From positions 79,682,572 through 79,746,571 of the forward strand of contig CM054116.1 of assembly GCA_028673005.1 (NCBI GenBank): 64,000 nucleotides of DNA. Direction: 5' to 3'. Positions 46,990 to 58,990 of this stretch are shown in pieces (position 1 is the first letter of the stretch; the number at the start of each line of letters is the position of its first letter). Made by a program: the position numbers and the translations under genes. Origin of the DNA: Tanypteryx hageni (lineage: Eukaryota > Arthropoda > Insecta > Odonata > Petaluridae). The notes beneath the pieces are model-generated. The model saw only the letters and a program-made list of their open reading frames with translations. It was not told the DNA's origin and searched no databases.

Positions 46990-49670
46990 TTAAATTTAAT
47001 GCTCTTAAAATAATCCATACATCTCACAAATCGTAATTTATGTTCTTTAACGGCGGAAATTTATTTTAATTGGAAATTTTCGCGCGATTATCCTGAAAAA
47101 GTTAACAGCAGCCTTGTTTTCGCGAACAGATTTAATTATGGAACACTTTTTCCATCTCTTAATCGCCGTCATTTATCGTCTCTCTCTCCCTCTCCCTCGG
47201 CTTGATCTATCGACGAGCCAAGTCTGGAGTTGTATAGTAGCTTAAAAGCGATCCGAGGATTCGATAATTCTTTGACCCGTCGCCTGTTGTGAGCTTGGTG
47301 GGTGGCGAAGGGTTGGCGAAGGGGTTGTGGGGTTAACCGCCGACCGCGAGTCGTGATAATCGATTGTTGTTCCCTTCCTTTCTTCCTGTCCTCCCTCTTT
47401 CTCTATTTCCCTCTCTATCTCGTTGCTTCGCAAGGTAGCGTCCAAATGGGAAGACTCCATTTTTATCTCCTCACTTCTCGTGTTCTTTTCCGTCCCGAGA
47501 CCTCGGTGTTCGAAACGGTCCTTTTCTTTCCGAGATTATCGCGTAGTCCCCTTCTTTTTTAGGACGGGTTTGTTCTCTTAAGCGACGGCCATCTTCGTCT
47601 GGCAACACAATGCGCGTAACTAATACCGCTCCCGTAATCTCTGGAACACACGCATCGCGCGTCGTGTTTCGACGCCATTATCCGTCGGTTTCTCTTTTAA
47701 TGGCCCCGTGTACCCGATGGAAAGTGAAGGGCAATGTCAAAACATTAAAAGTCGAGATAGATTACGCTGTAATATGAAGACGGACGTCGACTCCATTGTG
47801 TGCTTAAATATTAAATGTCTTTTAGCGGCGGCTCTTCAAACGCTTGTTTGTAAGATGCGGCGTATTTCGATGCCTGTCTAGATTGCATGTTTTTACGTTT
47901 GTTTTTACCGCAGCTTCGATGGCGTCTTTACCGCCGTGATATAAAAATACTCGCCTAGCCGTTTTGAATATGAATGTACTTCTACGCGAAGCCGAATATG
48001 CTTAAGTGCATAAGTAGTCTCAGGATGGGATGTTTGCATGTGTTTATGCATAGACGGGTACAGTATGGTAATCGACAGAATTAATTATTAACGGATTATT
48101 TACTTTTCTATTTTTAACGCTTTATCGAATCTAAGTACACGTTGTTCTTCTTTTTATTTTCTGGAACTTTAACGTGAGAGCAAGGAGTATTTAGTTCCTT
48201 CGTCGCATAACACGAAGATACGGCTTGTATTCCGTAAAATTTTTGTCGCTAGTGATTTAACGTAGCATTGCCTCAATTTGTTTTTTCGCAATAGCACTTG
48301 CAGAAGCCTTCCCTAAAAGAATATTCGTGATTTGAGAGCTGTTATTTTATAGCTCAAAAAACGCTCGCTCGCAAATTCTAAAGTCTATCAATACCTATGT
48401 CTTTAAAGTATATTTCAAATGATGCGTACCTGATTTTATATGTGTGTAATCTGTCATTTCGTAGAATATATGACGTGTAGCTAAGCGAGGTCTGCCCTCA
48501 TTCCATGTCGCAAGCAGTCAATTGGTCCCATCAACCTGCCTCTCTATTTGATAACAAATATCCATTGGTCATTCTGCGACTTATTTTCTCGAGCAAACAT
48601 GTTTGGATAAAAATATCGGATTTCATTATCGTGTGTCCTTTTTAGTTTATACTCTCTTATTTGGAACTATTTACCCATTAAAACAGCTGATTAACATCAA
48701 AACATTAGTTATTTAGTTTCAGCCGTATTTTAATTAACCATATACCTTAGCAGTAGGTTTATTAAAAATGTTATCTACTTCATGTATATGGATATTTTGG
48801 GAATATTCCGTCGTATGTATTTTTATATAAGATGAATTTATAATTATTTCAGTCATGTAAGTTTTATTTTCAATCCGTTGTAATATTTTGTGGTATGACA
48901 AAAAGTTCAAAATAAGAAAATGACGGAGAAAAGTAGCAATTTCACTTTTCGTAAAGCCAAAGCATATGATCTATAGCTGGGTAAAGATATTCCTTCATGC
49001 ATCGTTTGCATTTACCCATAAGATTATATATTTTATGCTCGCCCTGTTATCGTAAAACCGCAGGTGAAGAAGATGACACACTTTGCTTTATGGCCGAAAG
49101 TTGCGTATGAAAATGTTAGATCGAATCGGCAAAGACGAAAAGGGAGGTGGAGTAAGAAAATGGACCACGCACTGCGAAAGAGTCGCTCTTAAAGAGGCCT
49201 TTTACAGCCGCTTATTATTAGCCAATGGGTCGACGTTTAAGAACTCTAAGAAAGAGCAGATAAAAGAAATAAAAGATGAGAGAACGTGGAGCGCCCAAAA
49301 TTCCGCCGTAAAGCTCTTATCCTCGCCCGTAAAGAGAGCCTCGAAAACAATTTACTTTGAGTTTGGTGGCCGATATAATTTTCGCACCGTCGCGCAATCC
49401 CTTGTAACTATATAGTCCTTCGTGACATTTTTTATATTCTTCTTCAGTGGCCTTCGTGTACAATAAAAATAACAAATAATATAATAATAATGACAAACAT
49501 TTTTTTGAGAATAATACCCATTAAACTATTAAAATATACTCTTAACGTCTTGTAGTGCAAAAATTGATAAGGGTTTTTTGCGATTTAAGGTTTTCTTTGT
49601 ACACTTGCAAATTTGAAGCGTATTTTAGATTTCGGTTGGATTAATGAATGTAATTCTTAATTTTACAAGT
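46990..49670. other. Spacer with a pyrimidine-biased block
   Basis: No gene recognised. About 47160-47560 is C+T-biased and GC-richer; 47560-48000 also has many CG dinucleotides. The 110-codon frame at 49083-49415 is lysine-rich without a known domain. Confidence 0.4.
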
Positions 49671-49689
49671 ATTGACTATAATTTCGTAC

Positions 49690-49957
49690 GCAAAAACATC
49701 TTCTCTTATCATGATTTCGGTAAAAAGTGAATAGTGGGAATAGTGGACAACCCTGTCTCACGCCTCTTCTTAACGATGCATAATCTGATTCTCTTTCTGC
49801 TATCATTTCCTGTGCCGGCATATTTAGTATGAAGAAAGGCCTTTTCAAAATCTACAAAGCACACGAATACCTCCTGTTTGTATTCGATTTTTATTTCTAC
49901 CGAAGTACACAGCATTTCTACGGTGTTTCTAGTGCCACGTCCTTCCCAAAACCATAA

Positions 49958-50004
<47 letters not shown>

Positions 50005-50300
50005 ATGTATTTTAGCTTCTAACCTTACATTCAAAATCATAAGAATAACATAAGTTGCATGCAAAATGACATTAATTGTTCCATAATCTGGACATTTATT
50101 TACTCTATTATTCTTCTTCAAGAGAATAGAAATTGATCTACGTAAGTCCTTTGCTCACTCTCCCTCTTCATATAATTTAAGACATTATTTATAAATTTAC
50201 CCTTCTTTTCCAAATTGCTTCAACATTTCCATTGGAAGGTCATGAACTCTTGCTGCTATCTTGGACTTAATACCCCTAAGAGTCTCACTATCCAATATTC
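49690..50300 (-). pseudogene. RTE-type LINE reverse transcriptase remnant
   Basis: From about 50290 downwards the minus strand reads LPMEMLKQFGKEGK, then NKCPDYGTINVILHATYVIL, then LNVRLEAKI, then (after a (YI)n run) SYGFGKD, then EVFVCFVDFEKAF with one catalytic aspartate, and SLRRGVRQGCPL. These are the successive RT blocks ending just before the FADD box, which I could not find. Several frame changes and stops separate the pieces. The repeated tyrosine-isoleucine codons come from an (AT)n microsatellite at 49961-50001. Confidence 0.7.
49961..50001. repeat. (AT)n inside the RT remnant
   Basis: About 20 AT dinucleotides lie in frame between the EAKI and YGF blocks of the decayed RT. Confidence 0.95.
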
Positions 50301-50391
50301 ACGGGCTAACACTATCACAGTCTACATCTTACTCCCTCTCTATGTCAATAGATTCTGGCCTAAAATATTTTGCATATAATTCCTCAATATA

Positions 50392-50628
50392 CTATTTACG
50401 TCTTTTCTTCACAAATTCTGACTCAAATAATGGTTCTCCGTTTTTGTTTCCAGTTAATTCTTTCACTTTTCGATTCAAAAAATCTATTCTCCCTTTTCTC
50501 TGCAGTTCCTCAATGTCTTCACATCGTTCTTTCCACCACAACTCTCTCACTTTTGTGGATTTCCTTCTAATCTTATTGTTTAATCCTTCGTACATTATCC
50601 TTCCGTATTCAGTATTAACTTGCTTCAC
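50392..50628 (-). pseudogene. RTE-type LINE linker remnant
   Basis: The minus-strand frame has ELWWKERCEDIEELQRKGRI followed by KVKELTGNKNG. A WWxxxCxxxI block between endonuclease and RT is typical of this LINE type. It sits between the endonuclease and RT pieces in the expected order. Confidence 0.6.
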
Positions 50629-51064
50629 CCTCCTCTACTCCATCTTTTTAATCATCTTCTCTTTTATTAAAGATTTCCTTATTTTCTTTGAGATTATTTT
50701 CCTAATCTTTTAATCGCATTTCCTATGATGCATCTACATTTACATATCTTCCCAGTTGTCCTCAGTTGTCTTTAGTAGTATTTTCTAAGGGCTGCCTAAG
50801 AGCTTCCTGATAGTTTACCCTTGTTCGATTCTTAATTCTATTCCAAACTACATTTAATTTTGAAACAAGACCTCATGATCAGGAAATTATCAGGTCAGCA
50901 TCAGGTGAATTTAAAGCATTATTTCCTATATCTTTGTCTGATCATGTTATAATAAATCTGATACCTTTTCATAATCCCCACCATTTTCTAATTATATCTT
51001 CGACTCTTGCGACACTGAAAGCACGTATTTGTTGCCATTAGCTTGTTTCTTTTACAGAAATATT

Positions 51065-51360
51065 CTATTTTCTGCCCTTTTCATTTCTCTTTCCTAAACA
51101 AAATTCCCAGTCCCCGCTTCCGACTTTACTTTGCCCCACTGCAGCGTTACAATCCTCCACGAGTGTCATGTTCTTCACAGCTTTAACTTCTCCTGTAACT
51201 TGCTCAGGTTGATCATATAATTCTACATCTTTCTCCTCACAGTTGCTCCTTGTTGGTATATTTACTTTTATAATAATTAAGTTTGCTAGTTCTACCTTAA
51301 ACTCTATTAACAACAATCGCTCGCTTATCTGCTGCGTGTTAATAACTCTTTGAGCTTATT
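51065..51360 (-). pseudogene. RTE-type LINE endonuclease remnant
   Basis: The minus-strand frame reads SERLLLIEFKVELANLIIIK, then NIPTRSNCEEKDVELYDQPE, then VEDCNAAVGQ and LGKRNEKGR. These correspond to the LIVxxxYMPT, GDWNAxVG and LGxRNxRG blocks of this LINE endonuclease family. In the GDWNA block the G and W are changed (EDCNA), although the aspartate and asparagine remain. Lower down, around 50900-51000, a frame reading MIRQRYRN then DADLI matches the later IDYIxVRxRYRN and GAD blocks, with stops between. Non-functional. Confidence 0.65.
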
Positions 51361-51569
51361 TCCTATCCAAAACAAATTTTACTCCACTCTGGCTCTCATT
51401 TCTTCCACCATATATTACTCTGAATTTTTCTTTCCAAAAATCTTCTTCTTTCCACATAACTTCGCATAAGTCTAGGATATCATGTACCTTTCTTCATTAC
51501 TAGCATTATATCCTATAATTTACCTTTTTTAAGTATCAGTTCCAAGTTCCTATTCTGGTTACCGAAGTC

Positions 51570-52320
51570 TTCTTATTCGTCGTTTCTTTGTCATGATCTC
51601 TATAAAGATTTCGCAGGGTGTCGAACAAGACGGCCTTATGTCACTCCCGGACTCGACACCAGGCTCAATTGGCATAGACATTTTCCTTGTAGGATAGAAG
51701 AATATTCATGTGAACTCCGTAAATGAACTTTTAGATTGAAATATTTTAATGCTTGTCTTTCCATGGCGAGACAGCCTAGCTTTAGCGGAATGCTATGATT
51801 CGACTAGAAACACCGAATATATTACGTTATGTTAAATTTAAGAATTTGAATTTTAAATAAAATGTCGCTGTTCTTAGATTTACTTGACAAACCCGCCGAG
51901 AAACACTGGTTCGAAAGGATATCCTTTCACCGGTTGCGAATGCGTGGGAGTAAAACGCGTGCGCGGGGGTTTTATAATGAACGGTTCCACTAAGGAAGGG
52001 CTGAAAACGTCCAGTTCGCGTTTTTTTCCGTAAATCACTTCCCTCTGTTTCTCTTTCTCGTGCATCGCGAGATGAAGCCGTTCTTTGAAAGAAGAGAGGG
52101 AGAGAATAAGGGGGAATAAAAGAAAGGGAGTGAGAGGAAATGGATTCGTCACGCGAGGGCCACGAGTTACGGCCTCCAGCTTTAAAGAGGCCCTTTACGT
52201 CACCTTTTTTTCACGGCACGAACAACGTGGGTGCAAGAAGCTGAGAGGCGAAGGAAAAAGCGAGTATGTTCTCCGTTGGAGGAAGTAAGAATGGGAACAG
52301 AAAAGCGCTTATGCGACGCA
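51570..52320. other. Spacer, partly purine-rich
   Basis: No gene. About 52075-52310 is A+G-biased on the plus strand. Confidence 0.4.
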
Positions 52321-52324
52321 CAAA

Positions 52325-52344
52325 CACGCACGCACGCGCGCGCG

Positions 52345-52396
<52 letters not shown>

Positions 52397-52422
52397 CATA
52401 TATAGGTATATGTGTGTGTGTG
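52325..52422. repeat. Compound (GC)n(AC)n(AT)n(GT)n microsatellite
   Basis: CACG/CGCG repeats pass into (CA)n, then (TA)n, then a mixed TATACATATATAGG stretch and (GT)n. The right end abuts a hAT-type element directly. Confidence 0.95.
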
Positions 52423-52426
52423 CATA

Positions 52427-52890
52427 CAGTGCCGCAACTAGGGCGGGACAAGCAGGGCATCTGCCCCGGGCACAACTAAAGAAGGGGCGCAAAAATTGTT
52501 AATAGTATGTTGTGAGAGGTTTCATGGTACAAGGACACGAGCGATTTCACTACTATACTTGTTCCAGAAATTACGCATAACAAAAACTATAAATTTAGAT
52601 GATGTTATTGATGAGTTCGTTGCATTAAAATCACGTAGAATGACTCTTTTATATTAAAATATTTATACTTTCTGTATTTAAATTATATATGTATGTAATT
52701 ATATATTATAATTATGTATTTAAATTATGTACATTCATAGAGAGAAATTATATGATTTATAGTTTATTTTTATTTATTAATTGTTCACCCAAAACCCATA
52801 TAGTAAAAAAATATGTATTAGAGATTTTTTATGGGGGGTCGCATATTTGGTAGTTTTCCCCGGGTGCTAAAATAGCTAGTTGCGGCGCCG
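52427..52890. mobile_element. hAT-type MITE (464 bp)
   Basis: It starts CAGTGCCGCAACTAG and ends CTAGTTGCGGCGCCG, an inverted terminal repeat differing only near the tip. Flanking 8-mers TGTGCATA (52419-52426) and TATGCACA (52891-52898) agree at 6 of 8, consistent with a hAT duplication; the target is itself nearly palindromic. The interior is AT-rich and non-coding. Confidence 0.75.
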
Positions 52891-52899
52891 TATGCACAC

Positions 52900-55510
52900 A
52901 TATACACACAATAAATAGACACAAATATACATATGACTAAAAAGGTTATGTCCAATGCTCTCTATTTTTTCATGAATGAGCGGAATGAACTTCGTTGTGC
53001 GCGCCAATATGAAAATAATGTGTAGAAGTACGCATTATAATAAAAATGCAATTTTTATGGGTAAGTTTTGTATAAAAGTAGATATGATAACATGGGATAA
53101 TAATATTCTTCACACATTTCTTCAATATGTAATCAAATGTCTATAAAATTACCAGAGATATCGATGCGGATGTGTGCGGTTTTTAAAGTTCAAAAATTGC
53201 TGCGCACTCGCGTCGTTCAGAGGAAACACTGGTCATGTCTGACAGAATGCCACTTATTTGGGTGGAAACGGAACGATTTCATAGGAAAAGGTATTATTTT
53301 ATTCTTTTCAGTGAAGTTATTTAACCTTTTCGTCACATTTGTTTTAATACTTCTAGTATTTTAGAACTAAAATTAAGAAACTGTAGGAATTTTGAACGAA
53401 CGAGGAGTTCGTTGAAAGTTTCTTGAAATTATTTTTTTATTTCGTATGTTTGCAATCGCGTTAACTATCGGGATCGTATGCGTAGCAAATACCTGCTGGA
53501 GTAGCGTCGCACCTGATTACTGAATAGTTAGACGGAATGGATTTCTCTCCCCGATCAATAGTTTAAATAGTTTAGTCATTCGTGATACACATCATGATCT
53601 AGATTATAACAAATTGCAATTAAATTTAATTTGTTCTCTGCACGTCGGTCTTCGTCTGTTATGTTATCCATTTTTAGGTGTGATATCCGTCACCTAAATT
53701 CCAGAAATATCTCTCGGATAGATGTATGATTGGCCTTGATCTTAACGGTGATTCATTATAATATGTCTCTCTTCTTGATAAGACTGCGTCATCATTAAAC
53801 TTTAATTTTCCGTCTTTATGAGTTAAATCATCTTCTTAAATGTACTAATCCAAACACCAAATTACAGTTTTAAAAAATGACGGATGCGTTAATAAACAAT
53901 TTCAAAATATCGGTTCATTCTTGAAGGAATTTCATTCAGATTTGGTTATATTACATAAAATACTTACCGAGGTTATGCGTAAAAAAACATGAACATTTCT
54001 TAGGTACATACGAGCCACCAAGTTATTTCTCATTCACATATTTATACTCATTCATGCAGTGCATTGGAATTTTTCATTTTATCTTATTAATGTTTTTCTA
54101 TCGTTCATGAATCCAGTTTTCAGGTTAGATAACTTCACGATTGGAGAGTAAAAATATAACAAAAAATATATAATTTTGTATTTAATGTTCTTCTGTCACG
54201 AAAAAAGTGTCAACCACGCTGAAGGAATGCTTTCTTAAATATTACATAAGGAAAATATGTGATTTTTAAAATGTCGTCGACCTTATAGTATTTCCCTCTT
54301 AATCCCTCCCATCTATCTAAAACGTTTCCGAGTCGTTCACGTATGTTCGCTAAAATTCTCAGCGTTACTTTTTCGCTGTTATTTCGTTTTATTTCCTACG
54401 CTTTCTTACTCCACCTATCCCCACGCCCAACCCTCTGAGAATCTCCACTCCGCTTCTTCCCCACTCCGCCTTGCGATCTGTCGTAAAAAAAAGAGGTGTA
54501 CCCCTATGGAGGGATCTTTCTCTTCCCCCCATCACCGTTCCTTCCCCTTCCCTTTTTATCCTCCTCGCCTTCCACCTCTTTTCATGATTTTATCTGATCC
54601 TGTTCCACTTACCCAGTTTCTCGGCCCGCGTATCCAAAGCACTCCCAGTCAGGATAAGCCTCTAACGAGATTTCGTATGTTCTTTGTCACGCCACCCGGT
54701 TCAAACAAAGAGAAACACGCTCTTACCGAGTCTTAATATCCCGTTCTTCAATAGGATTTAGATTGGAGGTTTAACCAAAGTTTTAATTCGAGATATATTT
54801 TATAATATAATAAGAGATCTTGATGATGATGTATGACATTCCAAATTCAAATTTCAACAAGGTTATTATTAAAGATCAAGAAGATTCCAATTCGTTAAAA
54901 ATTATTAAACATCTCTTCGAAAAGGCATTTAAACAAATTAAAAAATAACCATAATATTTTTAATGTATTTTGAATATAATCATATATAATAATTCTCAAA
55001 TGTCCGTCCGTGCGTCTTTCACGTCTTTTGGGCACTTTCAGTTGAAATTATTTGTTGCAATTACGTACATACATGGATGATTGTGGGTTACTGCTCATAA
55101 AAATGATGAATCTTCGAAAAGTCTAAGTTTTGGTTCGAAGAAACTTCCTTTCCTCCGTTTTATTATCGTTGGAGAGAGTGTAAAATATTTTAAAATGCAT
55201 TTTGAAATAGGTTAGAATCGAGAACCGAACTCGGGAGAATGGCTCTTGATTTATTATTGGTGCTAAGAGAATTCGAATCTATTCCTAATTAGCCAAAACA
55301 TCACTTTTGTTTTGTTCGCACAATTGCCAATAAGTTGTTGATCTTCATTTTAATAGTATATTTCTGTTGCTTTGATTCGCCCCAAGGAAAATTTTACAAG
55401 TAATTTTGATCAACGTTTAATATCACGAACGTATAATAATACACTTCTAATTGATTTCTTTTATTTCAAAAGATTTGAAAAATGTTGACATTGATATATG
55501 TTTGGATATG
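52900..55510. other. Mostly AT-rich spacer
   Basis: No gene recognised. A C+T-biased block lies at about 54290-54730. Confidence 0.4.
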
Positions 55511-55719
55511 TTTATTTACATTACCATGTTGAATAAGCGCCCAACTTTGATGTACATCTTGAATTTTTGTTTGCAACCATATAATAGTTTGTTTATTCAT
55601 TGAATTAAATTTTGTTTATTTACGCTGTCATGTTGAATAAGTGCTGAACTGTGGTGTACATCTTGAATTTTTGTTTGCAACCATATAAAAGTTTATTTAT
55701 TTTAAATTAAATTGTGAAA
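55511..55719 (+). repeat. 104-bp tandem duplication
   Basis: Two adjacent units start TTTATTTACA (55511) and TTTATTTACG (55615), each containing GTACATCTTGAATTTTTGTT and TTGCAACCATATAA. The units differ at roughly a dozen or more positions, so the duplication is moderately old. Confidence 0.85.
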
Positions 55720-57000
55720 ATCTTTTAATCGAACTATTTTAATAAAATACGCAGATTAATAATATTTAAGAATTAAAATGTTTTCTCATTAGGCCATTAT
55801 TTTTGCTAAATTACCAAAAACCTCTACGAAAACACAAATGTTTAATAGAATTAAGAGAAAAACTGGTATGTAGATTTTGGCTACAAAAGTTCATTTTTCA
55901 TATTATTCCATCAAGTCATTTATGGACATTTTCACAAGTCTTGCACTAATTTTCAATTTATTCTTGCGAGGCCAGTGGAGGAATAGTCTTTCGAAATTTA
56001 ACGTTCAAGCCGCGCATCCTCCAACACACGAAGTATACGAACGTTTTATATTTTACATATTTGACTTCATCATCACTCACATATTTGGCGGGTGTAATCA
56101 TCCACATAGAGATGCATTTAATTCATCTCAAAGAAGTTATTCGAACGACTTAAAAATCAAGATATATAAGCACTTAGACTATAGCAAGTTTCAATTTTTG
56201 CGCATTAAATGTAGTGTACAAATCACTCCACGTATTGGTCCCGCTAGGACGTATTTCCTTAGAATATCTCTTTTCCTCCAAAATTATTATAATGAGTCGT
56301 TGTTTCAGAGACCTTTTCCAGCTATCGAGGTATTTTTTCTTAAAAGAAAAGATTATGAATACTTATTTTGGGATTTTTATTAGGGTGATAATGGGCTATT
56401 TTCTAGCATTTTTGTTATTAATATGAAAAATCGGCAGATTTTTCTCCATTCCCGGGGCGTGTTCAAGCATAAAAATCGGGAAAAATGCTGAAATGATCGT
56501 ATTTATTTTCATCTACGGATATACTAGTAAAATTATTGTATAACAGTAGTTATCCGTTGTATATGTTTATGAACGAGATATAGATAAATCAAGTATGATA
56601 ATCAAGGCACCTCATATGCTTTGAATTAAAAATATGGCGTTAAGTAACTCCTAACCTCAGTTAATATCCGAACTAGAGTAAGCCTTCAACGATTCGCACG
56701 TTTTACCCATTATGCTTCCATAGGTCCATTTGCCATTTTACATCAAAAGGACTGTCGACGAGTGGTACTCTTCCCGTTGCCATATGATTACATGCGCCTC
56801 GTTTTAACTGGCAACCGTATAACGCTGCCTCTTAATGAAAGCGCTTCCCTTCGCCCCGAAACAAACAAACATATAACCTCGTGTACCGTGACATTTCAAG
56901 CACTCCTTTGGGGCCTTTTACATCACTCGAGCTAATCTTGGGATCCTCCATCATTCATTTCCCATCCACCCGTCCTTTCGAACGCAGCATTTGATACCCG
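55720..57000. other. AT-rich spacer
   Basis: A 168-codon plus-strand frame (55877-56383) is present, but I recognise no domain or family and see no promoter or splice support. Confidence 0.35.
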
Positions 57001-57640
57001 GGTGTTTCTCCCGCCGCCGGTTTTTATTTGTTCCATTAGTTTTTCGTTCGGTCGCATTAATCTTCGCGGCTACGGCAGGCTGCCTTCGTCTTTCGGACGC
57101 CTATTCAGGCAAGGAGCCCGGGAACCTTCAATTGTTCTCAGCCACGACTTCTCCTCTCGTAATCTCTCGAGCTTCTCGTTCGACTTCATCTCTCTCTCTC
57201 TCTATAATCGTTAGACTCTATATCTACGTCTATTTTCCCCTCACCTCTTCCACGCCGATGATTTTATCGTACCGTGGAATGTTTGAACCTTATTGTTCTC
57301 GCCTTTTGCTTTTCCACATCTCGTAGCGAGGAATGGGTACGTACTCGCTTCGCCTACTTCTCTCGTCCGCTCATTCTGAAAAAAATAATAAATTTTCTGC
57401 CTCTCTCCCCCTCTCCATCCGCCGTCTCGTTTCTTCTAAATCGCATCTTCTTCACGTGTTTTTTTTGTCCGTTTTGCTTTTGATAGCAGCCTCTCTTGGT
57501 CGGAGGACTCGCGGCGTTTGCTGTTACGTCCGTGTTCCAACGGAACTGACTCCGTTACAGTTTTCAACGTGTCATCCCCGTGGGGGGAGAGGGGGAGGAG
57601 GAGGCGAGGGGGGAAAGGGAAGAAAGGTTAAAGCCTTTTC
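57000..57640. other. Pyrimidine-rich, GC-richer block
   Basis: C+T-biased plus strand with a (CT)n run near 57188-57202, ending in a G-rich patch at about 57580-57615. Overlapping frames are composition-driven. Confidence 0.5.
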
Positions 57641-58540
57641 GTAAAACGAACTGGATAGAGTGTCGTGTGTGAATGAGGGAGATCGCGAACGCGATCGGAA
57701 TGATTTATTTCGTTTTTACTTGCTCTTAATCTTCGAAGAAAAGTTCTTATTGCCGATACTTAAAGGGGGTTTGGTGCTTCATCGTTACAGAACGTTCCGT
57801 GGAAGAGTTGAGCTTTGATAAGTATAGCGATATCAATCACAGGGAAAGTTTCGCTTAGCCTAAATCGGTTCTCGTTAGCGCATATAACTTTCTGTAGCTT
57901 GCTATTTTATGCCGAAAAACGGATATGATAAGATTTTCTGACTCCTGACGTTAAGCTTGCAGATTTTAATATTGACTCTAATGTAGTTGTATTCAGAATC
58001 ATTATTGCCGCAACGCTCAATGTTATCGAGCTACGTGCAGATATAGAACTGATAAAATTCAATAAATGAAATAGTAATTAATAATGCGGAGGGATACTTA
58101 AATGATACGATCATAATGCATTTAATTGAATAAATTTATCAGAATTTCTTTATGGTTAATCAAACACGACGCTTTGATTATTGGAAGAGGAAAAAAATTA
58201 ATTCGCTAACGCCAATGTCGGAAGAAAAAAATCTCCGAATTGTATGGACAATATAATGAAGAGTGAAAAAACTATGCGTCAGCTGATAGCATTAACGAAT
58301 GGATATTTCTTATCCTGTGTGTCGGTCGTATATGCTGACTGTTGAAATATTTTGGCAAATGAAACAAAAAAAAGTGTTTGAACGAATTTGTCATTGAGGA
58401 AATGGATGCCTGCTAACCTTCCTCATACTTGGGACCACGATGTCAATCGCCACGCTTTTTTTATTCATTCCACATTGCGAAAGAGTGTCCCCGCATATGT
58501 CCACGTCCTCTTTAAACAAATATATACGTATGTATATCCT
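57640..58540. other. AT-rich spacer
   Basis: Nothing recognised. Confidence 0.4.
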
Positions 58541-58990
58541 ACCCACCTCCGAGGTCCCCCAGGTGACTCCTCCGCCTCTCCCCGCCTAAAAGAAAATAAT
58601 AAAAAACCAGGGCGGAGGCCAAGCCCCTCTCAGAAGACCTCTCGCTCGCGTGCGTGCGTGAGCGCGTCTGACTCGGACTTAAGGCCTCTTCGGCCGCCAC
58701 TGACCGTTAGTCAGGCGCCCACGAGAACCGGCTCCCGGCCGCAGAACGAAACCGGGGCCCCATACTCCGGGAGGCGTAAAAGCGACAGGTGTCCGAAAGG
58801 GGGAAGGGGTAAGGTAGGATGGAGAGGGATGAGAGAGAAAGAGGTTAGAGAGAGGTGTATCAGGAAGAGGAATACAGGGGAAGGAGTAGCGGCGAGCGGG
58901 TAGGAGGAGGAGAAGTCGGAATGGAGAGAACGGAGAGAGAAGAGAGAAATGAAAGAGTAAAGGAAGGGAGTTTAGAGAGAGAGAGCTGAA
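58540..58990. other. GC/CpG-rich patch with purine-rich tail
   Basis: About 58610-58790 is unusually GC-rich with many CG dinucleotides and palindromes such as CTTCGGCCGCC and GGGGCCCC; it then passes into GGGAGAGAGA-type purine runs. It could be an unmethylated CpG-rich promoter or a first exon, but I found no TATA, initiator or coding signal that decides this. Confidence 0.4.

Larger units (their letters stand above)
49670..51570 (-). mobile_element. Decayed RTE-type LINE (minus)
   Basis: Minus-strand fragments in the correct order identify an endonuclease-plus-RT LINE of the kind often annotated in insects as 'craniofacial development protein 2-like', which is RTE-related. From high to low coordinate: endonuclease, a charged linker, then RT. 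Many stops and frameshifts break it, and no intact motif follows GVRQGCPL, so the 3' part appears lost. No ends or target duplications were identifiable. Family assignment is by eye from motif spelling. Confidence 0.7.

Noticed and set aside
52200..52502. Four frames of 78 to 93 codons on both strands
   Set aside because: All are translations of the compound microsatellite.
55877..56383. 168-codon open frame on the plus strand
   Set aside because: No recognisable domain, AT-rich composition, overlaps another frame and has no splice or promoter support.
58388..58903. 171-codon open frame through the GC-rich patch
   Set aside because: Stop codons are rare in GC-rich and purine-rich DNA; the translation is serine, arginine and glycine low complexity without a domain.
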